Source of the DNA: Anaerocolumna aminovalerica | Lineage (GTDB): Bacteria; Bacillota; Clostridia; Lachnospirales; Lachnospiraceae | DNA: 64,000 bases | Direction: 5' to 3' | NCBI RefSeq assembly: GCF_900115365.1 | Contig: NZ_FOWD01000002.1 | Span: 62,001 to 126,000, forward strand | In this document: positions 46,668 through 55,304 of the stretch, one piece after another | How positions within the stretch are numbered: position 1 is the first letter of the stretch | How the letters are laid out: each line of letters opens with the position of its first letter | The notes under the pieces: model-generated | Told to the model about the DNA's origin: nothing | What the model saw: only the letters and a program-made list of their open reading frames with translations | Databases searched by the model: none | Position numbers and translations under genes: made by a program

Positions 46668-46742
46668 TTACATTATATAGTAAAACATCAGGAAGCGGCT
46701 CGAAATGCTTTGACGCATCCCCCAACACATCTTGCAATTCAT
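46668..46742 (-). CDS. 24-residue leader peptide upstream of the giant surface-protein gene
   Basis: ATG at 46742 with a perfect AGGAGG 4 nt upstream; 24 codons (begins MNCKMCWGMRQSISS, ends FLMFYYIM); the TAA is directly joined to GGAGG of the next gene, whose ATG follows 13 nt after the stop. The arrangement indicates translational coupling or a leader-peptide attenuator. No homologue recognised; two Cys and a Trp in CKMCWG are notable. Confidence 0.55.
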   Translation of the reverse strand: MNCKMCWGMRQSISSRFLMFYYIM

Positions 46743-46754
46743 TTTGCCTCCTAA

Positions 46755-47469
46755 TGTTAGTACTTAAGATGAAACTGTTTAGATTAATTTAAATAAAAAA
46801 AGAGCGTAACTGAATAAGTCACGCCCTCTATGGGAATGACCCCTTTTATCATGATAGTATTCTATCAATACTACCTAATACTTCTTATACAAATGAATCA
46901 AGTAAAAAAGAACTATAATTAAAAAATTATAGTTTTCGTTTTATTCCTATCTCTCTTTTGTATAAAAATCTTATTGATAAAAGGGGGATGTAAAATTAAT
47001 TTGTTTTATTCATATTACCATATTCGTCCATAAAAATCAATAGATTTTTGTTATTCTCAAAACATTTTTAAAATCAATTTGTTGTTTTTTTAACATTTTT
47101 AGTAAATATGATTGTATTATCACATTTCTTATGTATATTAACTAACAATATTATGTTTTTATTCATACTTTAGTTTATATTCTACTTGATACCAATAACT
47201 GAGCAGAATAAAACTTAAATATCTATGGGGTTTTAATTGATAATTATAAAATTATAATTCAATATACAAAACCTATAAAATGAGAATTTATTCGTATATT
47301 CACAATCTAGCTATTTTTTTCTACTGAGTAATACTTTATGAAGGACCTGACTTATTCAATTATAAATTCGAAAGCGCCTGACATATGCCAAGCGCTTTCA
47401 ATTTAATAATCTATATTCTATTCTTCCCGGATATTTTTCTTAAAAACTCCACTCATTTATATTATCCGT
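46755..47469. other. Intergenic region with several hairpins
   Basis: About 715 bp. Contains a hairpin with arms gcgtgac/gttacgc and a 7-U run (minus strand, about 46800-46830), tgatag/ctatca (about 46853-46868), aactataatt/aattatagtt with U-runs on both strands (46911-46934), and a terminator gaaagcgc/gcgctttc (47370-47377, 47392-47399) that serves the heptad-repeat gene. The 46800-46830 hairpin lies in the 5' leader of the giant gene and could be an attenuator. The stretch 46940-47360 is AT-rich and shows nothing. Confidence 0.5.
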
Positions 47470-49563
47470 TTATTTGGTCTCGTTATGAGATGTTTCAATG
47501 GCATCGGTTTTGTAAATAAATCTTACACTGCCATCCATGTCCTGGCTGATACCTGCAAATGACTTATAGTCTCTGGAGATTTCCCCAGTGGCACGTAACC
47601 TGTTAATCAGGCCGTTCAAATCTCCGTCAACAGCATCTATCAGTTTCTCCACGCCCTGCTCATTAAACTCTTTCAGTCCGTCGGAAAGCTTCTTAGCTCC
47701 GTCCTTTAGCTGTGTCACACCGTCTACCAGTGCATTGCTGCCCTCTTTTAACGTATTAAGGCCGGCATATAGTTCTTTCGCTCCGTCTTTCAGTCCGTCT
47801 GTACCTTTTTTCAGAGATTCTGTCCCGTTCTTTAGTTCTTTCGCACCGGAGCTTGCTTCTGCCACACCGTCTGTATAAGCCAGCAGACCCTGGTAGAACT
47901 GATTGTAGCTGTCCAGCTGTGTTTTAAGTGCAGCAATTCCGGATGCTCCTGACTTGGCACTTTCTACCGCCTTAGTAATCTGTGATTTTACTTCATTGGA
48001 TTTCATTTTTTCATCTGTTAAATTCTTAATCTGTAATTTTGTATTTTTAGCAATCTCATCCTTAATTTCTGAAGAAGACATTTGCTTTTCCACTGCTCCT
48101 GTGATTTTTGCTTGTGTCTCACCAGAAAGCTTTCCCCCTTTGACTGCTGCTTCATATTCTTTTGCAGTCATTGGTTGACCTATGGCTTTAAGTACACCTT
48201 CCAAAACTTTTTCCCGAACTGCTGCTTCTACTTTAGAACTTATGGCAGCTTCCTGTGCACGTACGGCTGACTCTACCTGACTGTATGCCTTGTTGTATGC
48301 CATATTATAGACGGTTTTTCCATCCAATGAAGACATAACGCCATTCAAAACCGTGCTATAGTTATCTATAGTAAGTTTTTTTACAGTAAGCCCTGCATCG
48401 GCCAACTGTGAATCTGCCATGGAAAGTAAAGATTCAAATACCTGCTTTGCTCCGGCATTCAGAGTGGTGTTATTGGAAGACAAAGTGTCAAGTCCACTAG
48501 CTAGTTTTGCGGCACCATCCTGTAATTTTGCGGCACCATCCCCAAGCTCTCCGGTTCCTTCAGACAGCTTCTTTGCTCCTGTAGTAAGCTGGTTGATTCC
48601 ATCAACCATTTCACCGGATTTATCAAGCAAAGTAGACAATCCATCATAAAGTTCGAAAGATCCATCAATAAGCTGATTCATGGCATCCGTTAATTCATCC
48701 AAAGAGCCGGATAAGTCATCCAGGCTGTCTACATTATCCAAATCCACGTTATGGAACAGTTCATTTGTAACTATGCTTATGGTTGCAGCCATTTCAAAGT
48801 CAGTAACATCCGCAGTAATTTCCACATTATCAGGAATCTCAAAAGTGTCCTTTTTCAAATTCAGATTATCGGAAAGACCCGGGAAAGCAATTCCTGCAAT
48901 GACGGTACGGTCACCATCATTCATCAATCTTCCATTAGTAACTTCAATATTTCTGAAATTATCATTGTTAAGTACCATACCGGTAAGTACGGAAAAAGGT
49001 ACATACATCTTTTCCTGTTTACCGTCTATATTCATCATTTCATATTGATTATTCGTATAGTCAAAACGGATTGTTACTTTACCGCTTTTTCCTTCCAGTT
49101 CCTCAGCTGAGATAGCACTGCCATCTAACTTATAACTGATATCAATATTTACAGGCAGTTCTTTTTTAATATTGCCCCGGTAATAGATATCATTACCTTG
49201 TGCGTCCCATACATGAATGTTATCCCCCTCTGTAGTATAGGATTCATCACCTTTGATGTTAATGACATTTTCAAGTTCTGTTTCGTCCTGAATCTTCTCG
49301 CTGGCAATGGCATTTTTAATCCATTCGCTGACTATAATCTTTTTTGCAGTACCATTGGCACCGGCAATAACATAAACAGTTTCATCTTTGCTTATTTCAG
49401 CGTTCTCATCAGCAACTGCCTCTTTATTTATATTTAACTTCTCATCGATTTTTGTATTATTTCCACCGGTGGCATATACTGCAATGCTTATGCCGCCACA
49501 CAAAACGAAAAATCCTAATAACAGTGAAAAAGTCTTCACCAGATGTTTCTTTTTCTTATTCAT
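47470..49563 (-). CDS. Membrane-anchored heptad-repeat protein (YhgE/Pip-like) of an MMPL system
   Basis: 697 residues. N-terminal signal-anchor (about 8-30), a beta-rich ectodomain to about 270, then two blocks of x-x-x-Leu-x-x-Gly heptads ('LIDGSFELYDGLSTLLDKSGEMVDGINQL...GAKKLSEGTGELGDGAAKLQDGAAKLASGL' in pieces, and again near 590-660), separated by a long helical stretch. Such proteins are regularly encoded beside MMPL/RND exporters and likely form a coiled extracellular partner. Cotranscribed with the MMPL gene (93-bp gap). Confidence 0.85.
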   Translation of the reverse strand: MNKKKKHLVKTFSLLLGFFVLCGGISIAVYATGGNNTKIDEKLNINKEAVADENAEISKDETVYVIAGANGTAKKIIVSEWIKNAIASEKIQDETELENVINIKGDESYTTEGDNIHVWDAQGNDIYYRGNIKKELPVNIDISYKLDGSAISAEELEGKSGKVTIRFDYTNNQYEMMNIDGKQEKMYVPFSVLTGMVLNNDNFRNIEVTNGRLMNDGDRTVIAGIAFPGLSDNLNLKKDTFEIPDNVEITADVTDFEMAATISIVTNELFHNVDLDNVDSLDDLSGSLDELTDAMNQLIDGSFELYDGLSTLLDKSGEMVDGINQLTTGAKKLSEGTGELGDGAAKLQDGAAKLASGLDTLSSNNTTLNAGAKQVFESLLSMADSQLADAGLTVKKLTIDNYSTVLNGVMSSLDGKTVYNMAYNKAYSQVESAVRAQEAAISSKVEAAVREKVLEGVLKAIGQPMTAKEYEAAVKGGKLSGETQAKITGAVEKQMSSSEIKDEIAKNTKLQIKNLTDEKMKSNEVKSQITKAVESAKSGASGIAALKTQLDSYNQFYQGLLAYTDGVAEASSGAKELKNGTESLKKGTDGLKDGAKELYAGLNTLKEGSNALVDGVTQLKDGAKKLSDGLKEFNEQGVEKLIDAVDGDLNGLINRLRATGEISRDYKSFAGISQDMDGSVRFIYKTDAIETSHNETK

Positions 49564-49656
49564 GTTTAAGCCTCCAAATCTATATTTAAAGTATTATAAT
49601 TAGAAATTTATGACTCCTTAGTTACATAAACCTTTATCTACAAGATTATACTTTTC

Positions 49657-51726
49657 TTATTTTTCCGGTTTAAAACCCATACTTGTGGCACAAATAAACC
49701 GATCCAGCAGCATAAAAGCAGAAGGTAGTATAAAGATTACACATAACATACTGATAATTGCACCTCTTGCCATCAGCATACACATGGAACTTATAATGTC
49801 AATGTCAGAATATACTGCAACCCCAAAGGTGGCTGCAAACAGACCCATGGCACTTACAATAATAGATGGAATTGATGCCGCAAGGGCAGTTGTTATAGCA
49901 TCATGCTTATCACAGCCGTTATGACGTTCCGCTTTATATCTTGTAGTCATGAGAATTGCATAATCTACCGTTGCTCCAAGCTGAATGGTACTGATACATA
50001 TAGGCGCTATGAAGGGCAGAGACTGGTTAAAATAATAGGGCAAGCCCAGGTTTATAAAAATAGCCAGTTCTATAACTGCAACCAGTATAAAAGGCAGCGT
50101 AAAACTCTTTTCCACTAATGCAATAATGATAAATATTGCAATGATAGAAACTGCATTTACTACCTTAAAGTCTCTGTCGGTTGTTTCAATCATGTCCTTC
50201 ATACAGGGAGCTTCACCAATTAACATACCGTTTTTATCATATTCTTTCAGTATCTTGTTCATCTTATCAATCTGTTCATTTACCTCACCACTGGCTACCT
50301 TATATTCGGAGTTAACAAGGTATAATTCCCATTGGTTACTTTTTAAAGCACTTGTTAAGGACTCTGGGAGAATTTCCTCCGGAACCCGGGAACCTAATAC
50401 TGACTTTAAGCCTAGTACATATTTTACTCCTTCCACACCTTCCATGTTCTTTATCATGGCCTTGACGGATTTATCCGGCAGATTGGAATCTACAAGAAGC
50501 ATATGGGTAGATGCTATATTAAAATCTTCACTGAGTTTTGAGTTGGCTATGACATACTTCATATCCTCAGGCAAACTCTCACCCATATCATAGTAAACTT
50601 CTTTATTGGTTTTACTGTATCCATAATAAGCAGGCGCAATAAGAACTGCAAAGATTACAAGAAATACCGGAAACACCTTGGTTACCTTGTGAGCAAGTTT
50701 ATCCATACTGGGAATCAACGGTTTATGTTTTGTTTTCTGCAGAGGTCCATCCATCAAAATTATTATTGAAGGAAGAATTGTAACGCAGCCTAACACCCCT
50801 AGAAGAACACCTTTAGCCATTACAATGCCAAGGTCCTTTCCAAGAGTAAAACTCATGAAGCATAGTGCAATGAATCCTGCTACGGTAGTCATAGAACTTC
50901 CAATTACAGCAATGAGAGTTTCATTAATGGCTGTTGCCATGGCTTCCTTATGATCTGAATAGCGGGATCTTTGTTCGTTATAGCTATGCCATAGAAAAAT
51001 GGAGTAATCCATAGTAACCGCAAGCTGTAGAACAGCTGAAAGGGCTTTGGTTATGTATGAGATTTCTCCAAGGAAATAGTTGGAACCCATATTCAGCAGT
51101 ATGGATATGCCAATGCTCCCCAGGAAAATAAAGGGTATCAGCCAGCTATCCATGAATACCATCATGGCTATACAGGCAAGAATAACAGCAATAGCCACAT
51201 AAATCGGTTCTTCTTTCTCACACAAATCCTTAAGATCCGTTACCAAAGCGGACATGCCGGATACAAAACACTGCTCTCCGGCAATGGAACGAATTTCCCG
51301 GATGGCATCCATGGTATCATCAGATGAAGTAGAAGTATTAAAGAAGATGGCCATCATAGTTGAATTCTCCGAATTGAAGGCATCATAAACCTTCTCCGGC
51401 AATAATTCCATAGGAATCGAAATATCTAGCATGCTATCATACCATAGCACAGTTTCAACATGTTCCACTTTCTCAATTTTTGCTTTTAATGCGGATACAT
51501 CTTTTATTGACATATCCTCTAATATTACAAATGAAAAAGCACCTTTTCCGAAATCATCCAGAAGCTCATTCTGGCCGATGACCGTATCCATGTCCTCCGG
51601 CAAATAATTAAGCATATCATAATTAATTCTGGTAGATGCCATACCGAAAATAGAGGGAATCATCAGAATGGCAGCAATAATCAGAATTGGTATGCGGTGT
51701 TTTACAACCACTTTCCCAAATTTCAT
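49657..51726 (-). CDS. MMPL/RND family exporter
   Basis: 689 residues with two MMPL halves, each one membrane segment, a large extracytoplasmic loop and five further segments. Typical pieces: 'TRINYDMLNYLPEDMDTVIGQ', 'TMDYSIFLWHSYNEQR', 'VDYAILMTTRYK', the Asp-Tyr pairs being the proton-relay sites. Likely exports lipids or amphipathic compounds, driven by the proton gradient. It lies between DUF308 and the heptad-repeat protein, under an apparent TetR regulator. Confidence 0.92.
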   Translation of the reverse strand: MKFGKVVVKHRIPILIIAAILMIPSIFGMASTRINYDMLNYLPEDMDTVIGQNELLDDFGKGAFSFVILEDMSIKDVSALKAKIEKVEHVETVLWYDSMLDISIPMELLPEKVYDAFNSENSTMMAIFFNTSTSSDDTMDAIREIRSIAGEQCFVSGMSALVTDLKDLCEKEEPIYVAIAVILACIAMMVFMDSWLIPFIFLGSIGISILLNMGSNYFLGEISYITKALSAVLQLAVTMDYSIFLWHSYNEQRSRYSDHKEAMATAINETLIAVIGSSMTTVAGFIALCFMSFTLGKDLGIVMAKGVLLGVLGCVTILPSIIILMDGPLQKTKHKPLIPSMDKLAHKVTKVFPVFLVIFAVLIAPAYYGYSKTNKEVYYDMGESLPEDMKYVIANSKLSEDFNIASTHMLLVDSNLPDKSVKAMIKNMEGVEGVKYVLGLKSVLGSRVPEEILPESLTSALKSNQWELYLVNSEYKVASGEVNEQIDKMNKILKEYDKNGMLIGEAPCMKDMIETTDRDFKVVNAVSIIAIFIIIALVEKSFTLPFILVAVIELAIFINLGLPYYFNQSLPFIAPICISTIQLGATVDYAILMTTRYKAERHNGCDKHDAITTALAASIPSIIVSAMGLFAATFGVAVYSDIDIISSMCMLMARGAIISMLCVIFILPSAFMLLDRFICATSMGFKPEK

Positions 51727-51749
51727 AATCTATTTTCCTCCTTCATTTC

Positions 51750-52325
51750 CTATTGATTATTATTGGCTTCCGGGTATTGATTTTTAATGATTTTAACTGT
51801 AAATAGCATGACACAGAAATTAAGAAATCCTTCAGCCAGCAATGCACTTCCAAGCATAATCATAAGCAGGTTTGTGCTGGTAAAGGGATCGATCATTAAA
51901 AGTATACCGAAAGCAATAGCGATAACCGCAAGAATTGTAATCAACCACCATTTACGAATGCCAAATTTTTTGGAATCTATGGCAATCTGCACTTTAAAAA
52001 GCCCATCAGACAAAATGATGATACCAAGAACAAAGTTAACCAATGTAATCATATGAGTAGGGCGCAGAATCATAATAATTCCTACGGTTACAACCAACAG
52101 ACCAAAGGCCAGATCAAATTGAAATGCAAGACGGAATAAGTCTTTTGACAGGTACCCAATTACTTTGAATATTCCATAACAAATAAGCAGCACACCAATC
52201 ATAATACAGAGTGTGTTGGCAGAAACCTCAGGGTGTATAATGATTACTATCCCGAGGATGCAAAGCAGCAAAGACATAACAATATATCCGGTTTTTGCAG
52301 TCTGGATCGGCTTTGTTGAATGCAT
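51750..52325 (-). CDS. HdeD/DUF308 family membrane protein
   Basis: 191 residues with six predicted membrane segments in pairs, each pair with the 'GxLLIxxGIxxIIxP' style of DUF308 ('LCILGIVIIIHPEVSANTLCIMIGVLLICYGIFKVI'). Start ATG at 52325 is supported by AAGGAAGTG; the ATG at 52367 has no ribosome site. HdeD-like proteins are linked to acid or membrane stress. First gene of the exporter operon. Confidence 0.85.
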   Translation of the reverse strand: MHSTKPIQTAKTGYIVMSLLLCILGIVIIIHPEVSANTLCIMIGVLLICYGIFKVIGYLSKDLFRLAFQFDLAFGLLVVTVGIIMILRPTHMITLVNFVLGIIILSDGLFKVQIAIDSKKFGIRKWWLITILAVIAIAFGILLMIDPFTSTNLLMIMLGSALLAEGFLNFCVMLFTVKIIKNQYPEANNNQ

Positions 52326-52437
52326 CAGGTTCACTTCCTTTCTTAACTGTAATTTATTAGTGTTCAAACAAACTAGCTGTTTTCAAACTGAAATCTATTT
52401 TAATGAAGTTTTTGGAAAAATAAAATAGGCAAGAAAA

Positions 52438-52466
52438 GCCCCGTGCCCTAAAACTAGGCACGGGGC
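52438..52466 (-). terminator. Terminator-like hairpin in the leader of the DUF308-MMPL operon
   Basis: gccccgtgcc (52438-52447) / ggcacggggc (52457-52466), 10 bp perfect, followed on the minus strand by TTTTCTT. It lies about 110 nt upstream of the DUF308 start, after the TetR terminator, so it may attenuate the operon. Confidence 0.65.
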
Positions 52467-52513
52467 GTGGAATGACCAAAATATAGACATTTACAAGGCA
52501 ATGGTGAAAAAGC

Positions 52514-52535
52514 AGACAAAACTTCTTGTTTGTCT
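52514..52535. promoter_or_regulatory. Possible TetR operator
   Basis: Imperfect 22-bp palindrome with arms AGACAAA/TTTGTCT between the TetR gene and the exporter operon. Position fits an operator; no experimental consensus is available. Confidence 0.3.
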
Positions 52536-52553
52536 AATTTATAATATCAGAAA

Positions 52554-52596
52554 GCTCCGCTGGGAAATCCGGTTACTTGCGATTTCTCAGCGGAGC
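52554..52596 (-). terminator. Terminator after tetR
   Basis: gctccgctgggaaatc (52554-52569) / gatttctcagcggagc (52581-52596), with one mismatch, followed by TTTCT on the minus strand. Confidence 0.7.
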
Positions 52597-52632
52597 ACAA
52601 TCATTAATACATTTTTGCTCATGATTTGGTAT

Positions 52633-53190
52633 TTATAGCTTTCCAGCACTTCTTTCAAAAGCAATTCTTGTTGTATCTTCAAAGAGTTCACATATACGCC
52701 GTACTTGATTTCTTATATCATACCGCATACCGTCAGACATCCAGTCCAGTATATATCCGATTAGTTCACATTTGAAAAATTTGATTATTATTTCTTTATC
52801 TTCCTCTTTGGCCGGAATATCTACAAAGGTATCTATATATTTCGTTACAACATATTCAGATACCCTGTTTAAGTACCTTTCATATGCTTCACGGCTGGCA
52901 GAACTGTAGATATGCATAACTGCCTTTTTATTCTTTACGGCAAAATCTATGGCAACACAAAGACATTCTTCAAGAGAACTGATATCTCCGTATTTCTCTA
53001 TGATTTTGTCGGCTTCTTCCACCATGATTTCTTCTACCAATGATGACATATCTTCAAAATGGTAATAAAAAGAGTTACGGTTGATACCGCAATCCTCTAC
53101 AATATCCTTTATAGTAATTTTATTCAACGGACGTTCATTAAGTAACTTCAGAAATGATTCTATGATAGCTTTTCTTGTAAAAGAAGCCAT
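52633..53190 (-). CDS. TetR family transcriptional regulator
   Basis: 185 residues. N-terminal HTH: 'TRKAIIESFLKLLNERPLNKITIKDIVEDCGINRNSFYYHFEDMSSL' (in pieces; the 'NRNSFYYHF' recognition helix is clear). Start at 53190 has AAGGAG 9 nt upstream; the ATG at 53214 adds eight residues without a better site. The C-terminal part resembles the TetR_C_8-type found with MMPL/YhgE genes. Likely represses the downstream exporter operon. Confidence 0.88.
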   Translation of the reverse strand: MASFTRKAIIESFLKLLNERPLNKITIKDIVEDCGINRNSFYYHFEDMSSLVEEIMVEEADKIIEKYGDISSLEECLCVAIDFAVKNKKAVMHIYSSASREAYERYLNRVSEYVVTKYIDTFVDIPAKEEDKEIIIKFFKCELIGYILDWMSDGMRYDIRNQVRRICELFEDTTRIAFERSAGKL

Positions 53191-53464
53191 ATTCTTTCTC
53201 TCCTTTTCCTGCATTTAATTTATTTTGTCACCTAGGGGAGCAATTAAAATCACTACTCCACATTGCTGTTAAATGTATACTTTATGCATATAGAACTTAT
53301 ACATAATAAATTATCCCAGTATGGATTCGGTGTAATTATAATATTACCCTTCCTTCTTTTTTTACTTTTAAGAATTATTATTACATATTCTCCAAAAAAT
53401 GCAAGTATCAGGAATATAGAAAAATAATAAAATATCTGTAAGGAGCAGTTCTTTGCACAAAAGA

Positions 53465-54676
53465 TTATTCATCCCCTGCCTTAAAATTATAGATTGGTTT
53501 GATAATTTTTATTATTTCTGCTGTATCACCAATATTCTTTACAATATCCTCCATATCCTTATATGCCATAGGGCATTCATCCAATGTATCCGAATTTACC
53601 GATGTGGTATAGATTCCCTTCATCTGCTTCTTAAATTCTGATACAGTAAAGGTGCTCTTAGCTTTTATTCTGGACATAAGTCTTCCTGCCCCATGGGGTG
53701 CTGAATTGTTCCAGTCTTCATTACCTTTACCAATACAAATAAGTGAGCCATCCCTCATATTAATGGGAATTAACAGCCTTTCCCCTTTCTTTGCAGAAAC
53801 TGCACCCTTTCTAAGAATCATTGCCTCTGTATCAATATAGTTATGTATGGTGGTAAATTCATCCTCTACCTTTAGCTTTAATCCTCTGATAATCTCATCC
53901 ATCATTGCCTTTCTGTTCAACAAAGCAAATCTTTGGACAATCTTCATATCATGGATATAATCTTCCATAAGAGGTCCTGCTAAATAAGCAAGCGATTTGG
54001 GAATTTCAGTCCGTACTTGTGCCTTCAGATCATCAATTCCTCTCTGTATTTCTTTTTCTCTTCCGGCTGTTTTACAATTTATAATTAATTGATTTATATC
54101 ATCTGCAGTATTGCCATTCAATGACTTATATGCAAGCTCCTGATAATAATTGGCCACCTCCAATCCAAGATGCCTGGAACCTGAGTGAATTACAATAAAT
54201 ATATTACCTTCTTCATCCTTATCAGCTTCAATAAAATGATTGCCTCCCCCAAGGGTTCCCAAAGATTTGACTGCTCTGTCTAAATTAATTCTGCCTTCCC
54301 TTTTACACCTTAGCATATTCAAATCAATTTCATCATTGTATTTATGTACCGAACTCCTGATATTAAAGCCTGACGGGATCTTCTCATAGATAAGTTTATC
54401 CAGCTTCTGCAATTCAATATGGGAATTCTTTATTTGAATGGTTTCCATACCACACCCGATATCAACTCCTACAAGGTTGGGAACCACACAATCTTTAAGT
54501 GTCATTGTTGTTCCGATGGTACAGCCTGCACCGGCGTGAACATCCGGCATAATTCTGATTTTTGAATCCTTTACAAATTCTTGATTACACAAGGTTCTAA
54601 TCTGTTCAAGAGCAGTTTCCTCCACAACTTCCGTATAGACCTTGGCAATATTATACTTTCCTTCTATAATCTCCAT
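53465..54676 (-). CDS. rtcB: RtcB family RNA ligase
   Basis: 403 residues, similar in length to E. coli RtcB. Metal site 'VGVDIGCGMETIQ' (Asp, Cys), 'GTLGGGNHFIEAD', 'IHSGSRHLG', and the guanylylated His in 'SAPHGAGRLMSRIKAK'. Seals 2',3'-cyclic phosphate or 3'-phosphate RNA to 5'-OH ends with GTP and Mn. Start at 54676 has GGAGG 5 nt upstream. The stop codon of the small zinc-finger gene lies 9 nt before, so the pair is coupled. No archease gene in the window. Confidence 0.94.
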   Translation of the reverse strand: MEIIEGKYNIAKVYTEVVEETALEQIRTLCNQEFVKDSKIRIMPDVHAGAGCTIGTTMTLKDCVVPNLVGVDIGCGMETIQIKNSHIELQKLDKLIYEKIPSGFNIRSSVHKYNDEIDLNMLRCKREGRINLDRAVKSLGTLGGGNHFIEADKDEEGNIFIVIHSGSRHLGLEVANYYQELAYKSLNGNTADDINQLIINCKTAGREKEIQRGIDDLKAQVRTEIPKSLAYLAGPLMEDYIHDMKIVQRFALLNRKAMMDEIIRGLKLKVEDEFTTIHNYIDTEAMILRKGAVSAKKGERLLIPINMRDGSLICIGKGNEDWNNSAPHGAGRLMSRIKAKSTFTVSEFKKQMKGIYTTSVNSDTLDECPMAYKDMEDIVKNIGDTAEIIKIIKPIYNFKAGDE

Positions 54677-54687
54677 AATTTCCTCCA

Positions 54688-54900
54688 TTAGTAATTAATT
54701 CTCCTAGTAAATTCCTTTAAATCATCCAGTTTGTGATTATTTTTGCTGACTCGCTTTTTCCTGTTTGTATTTTTAACTTTTGCTCTTGGGTAATATTTAT
54801 CGCATTTTTGACAATAATGTTCATGGCATGCATCTCTGCCCTTTTTACATTGACCTAATGCAATGTAATTGATACAAACTGCCTCTCTATATATGGCCAT
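54688..54900 (-). CDS. Small CCCH-zinc-finger-like protein coupled to rtcB
   Basis: 70 residues. Cys9, Cys18, Cys25, His28 follow C-x8-C-x6-C-x2-H, and the sequence 'CINYIALGQCKKGRDACHEH' strongly recalls eukaryotic CCCH RNA-binding fingers (C....y..G.C..G..C...H). Two more Cys (30, 33) could add to the site. The C-terminal half is very basic (KVKNTNRKKRVSKNNHK), suitable for nucleic acid. Immediately upstream of rtcB. Likely an RNA-binding partner; not recognised as a named family. Confidence 0.7.
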   Translation of the reverse strand: MAIYREAVCINYIALGQCKKGRDACHEHYCQKCDKYYPRAKVKNTNRKKRVSKNNHKLDDLKEFTRRINY

Positions 54901-54942
54901 AATATTTATTCCTCCTGTTATAATAACTCCCTAATAGGACAT

Positions 54943-54992
54943 AAAAAGAGCCAATTATTATGTGATAATCTGGTATCAACAATAATCGGCTC
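54943..54992 (-). terminator. Terminator after the 38-residue peptide gene
   Basis: gagccaattatt (54948-54959) / aataatcggctc (54981-54992), one mismatch, followed on the minus strand by TTTTT. A further small hairpin (gatagcat/atgctatc, 55022-55043) lies just upstream of it. Confidence 0.75.
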
Positions 54993-55059
54993 CAATTGCT
55001 ATTTCTTTTATAATAGTTGCCGATAGCATTTAAACATGCTATCGATTCATATCTTTAAC

Positions 55060-55176
55060 TTACTGCTGGATTCCATTGTATGAAATCCAGGTATCATTAA
55101 AACTATAGCATGTATCATAATTCTGTTTTAAACTTAGTGTGTTTTTTACTTTGTTAAATATACTGATTGATTTCAT
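55060..55176 (-). CDS. 38-residue peptide gene, unknown family
   Basis: ATG at 55176 with AAAGGAG 8 nt upstream; 38 codons (starts MKSISIFNKVKNTLSLK, ends DTWISYNGIQQ). It has its own near-consensus promoter (55224-55252) and terminator (54943-54992), so it looks like a real monocistronic gene. The N-terminal half is basic and leader-like; the C-terminal half holds one Cys, one Trp and three Tyr (NYDTCYSF, WISYNG), as in a precursor or signalling peptide. No modifying enzyme is adjacent apart from an APH-fold kinase. Function unknown. Confidence 0.6.
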   Translation of the reverse strand: MKSISIFNKVKNTLSLKQNYDTCYSFNDTWISYNGIQQ

Positions 55177-55223
55177 AGCAATGTCTCCTTTCTGTAATAT
55201 TTTTTTACAATTCCTAGTAATTT

Positions 55224-55252
55224 AATATAACACATTATTTTCATATTGTAAA
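55224..55252 (-). promoter_or_regulatory. Promoter of the 38-residue peptide gene
   Basis: TTTACA (55247-55252), 17-nt spacer, TATATT (55224-55229), minus strand. Confidence 0.65.
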
Positions 55253-55304
55253 GATGCAAAAAATTTAGTCTTGATATCTATCTCAGACATTTTGTGAAAG
55301 CAAG

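Noticed and set aside
46680-46780. c-di-GMP (GEMM) riboswitch upstream of the giant surface-protein gene
   Set aside because: GCGTCAAAGC looks slightly like the GEMM core, but the conserved GCACA...GCAAACC and tetraloop parts are absent, and the bases belong to a leader ORF.
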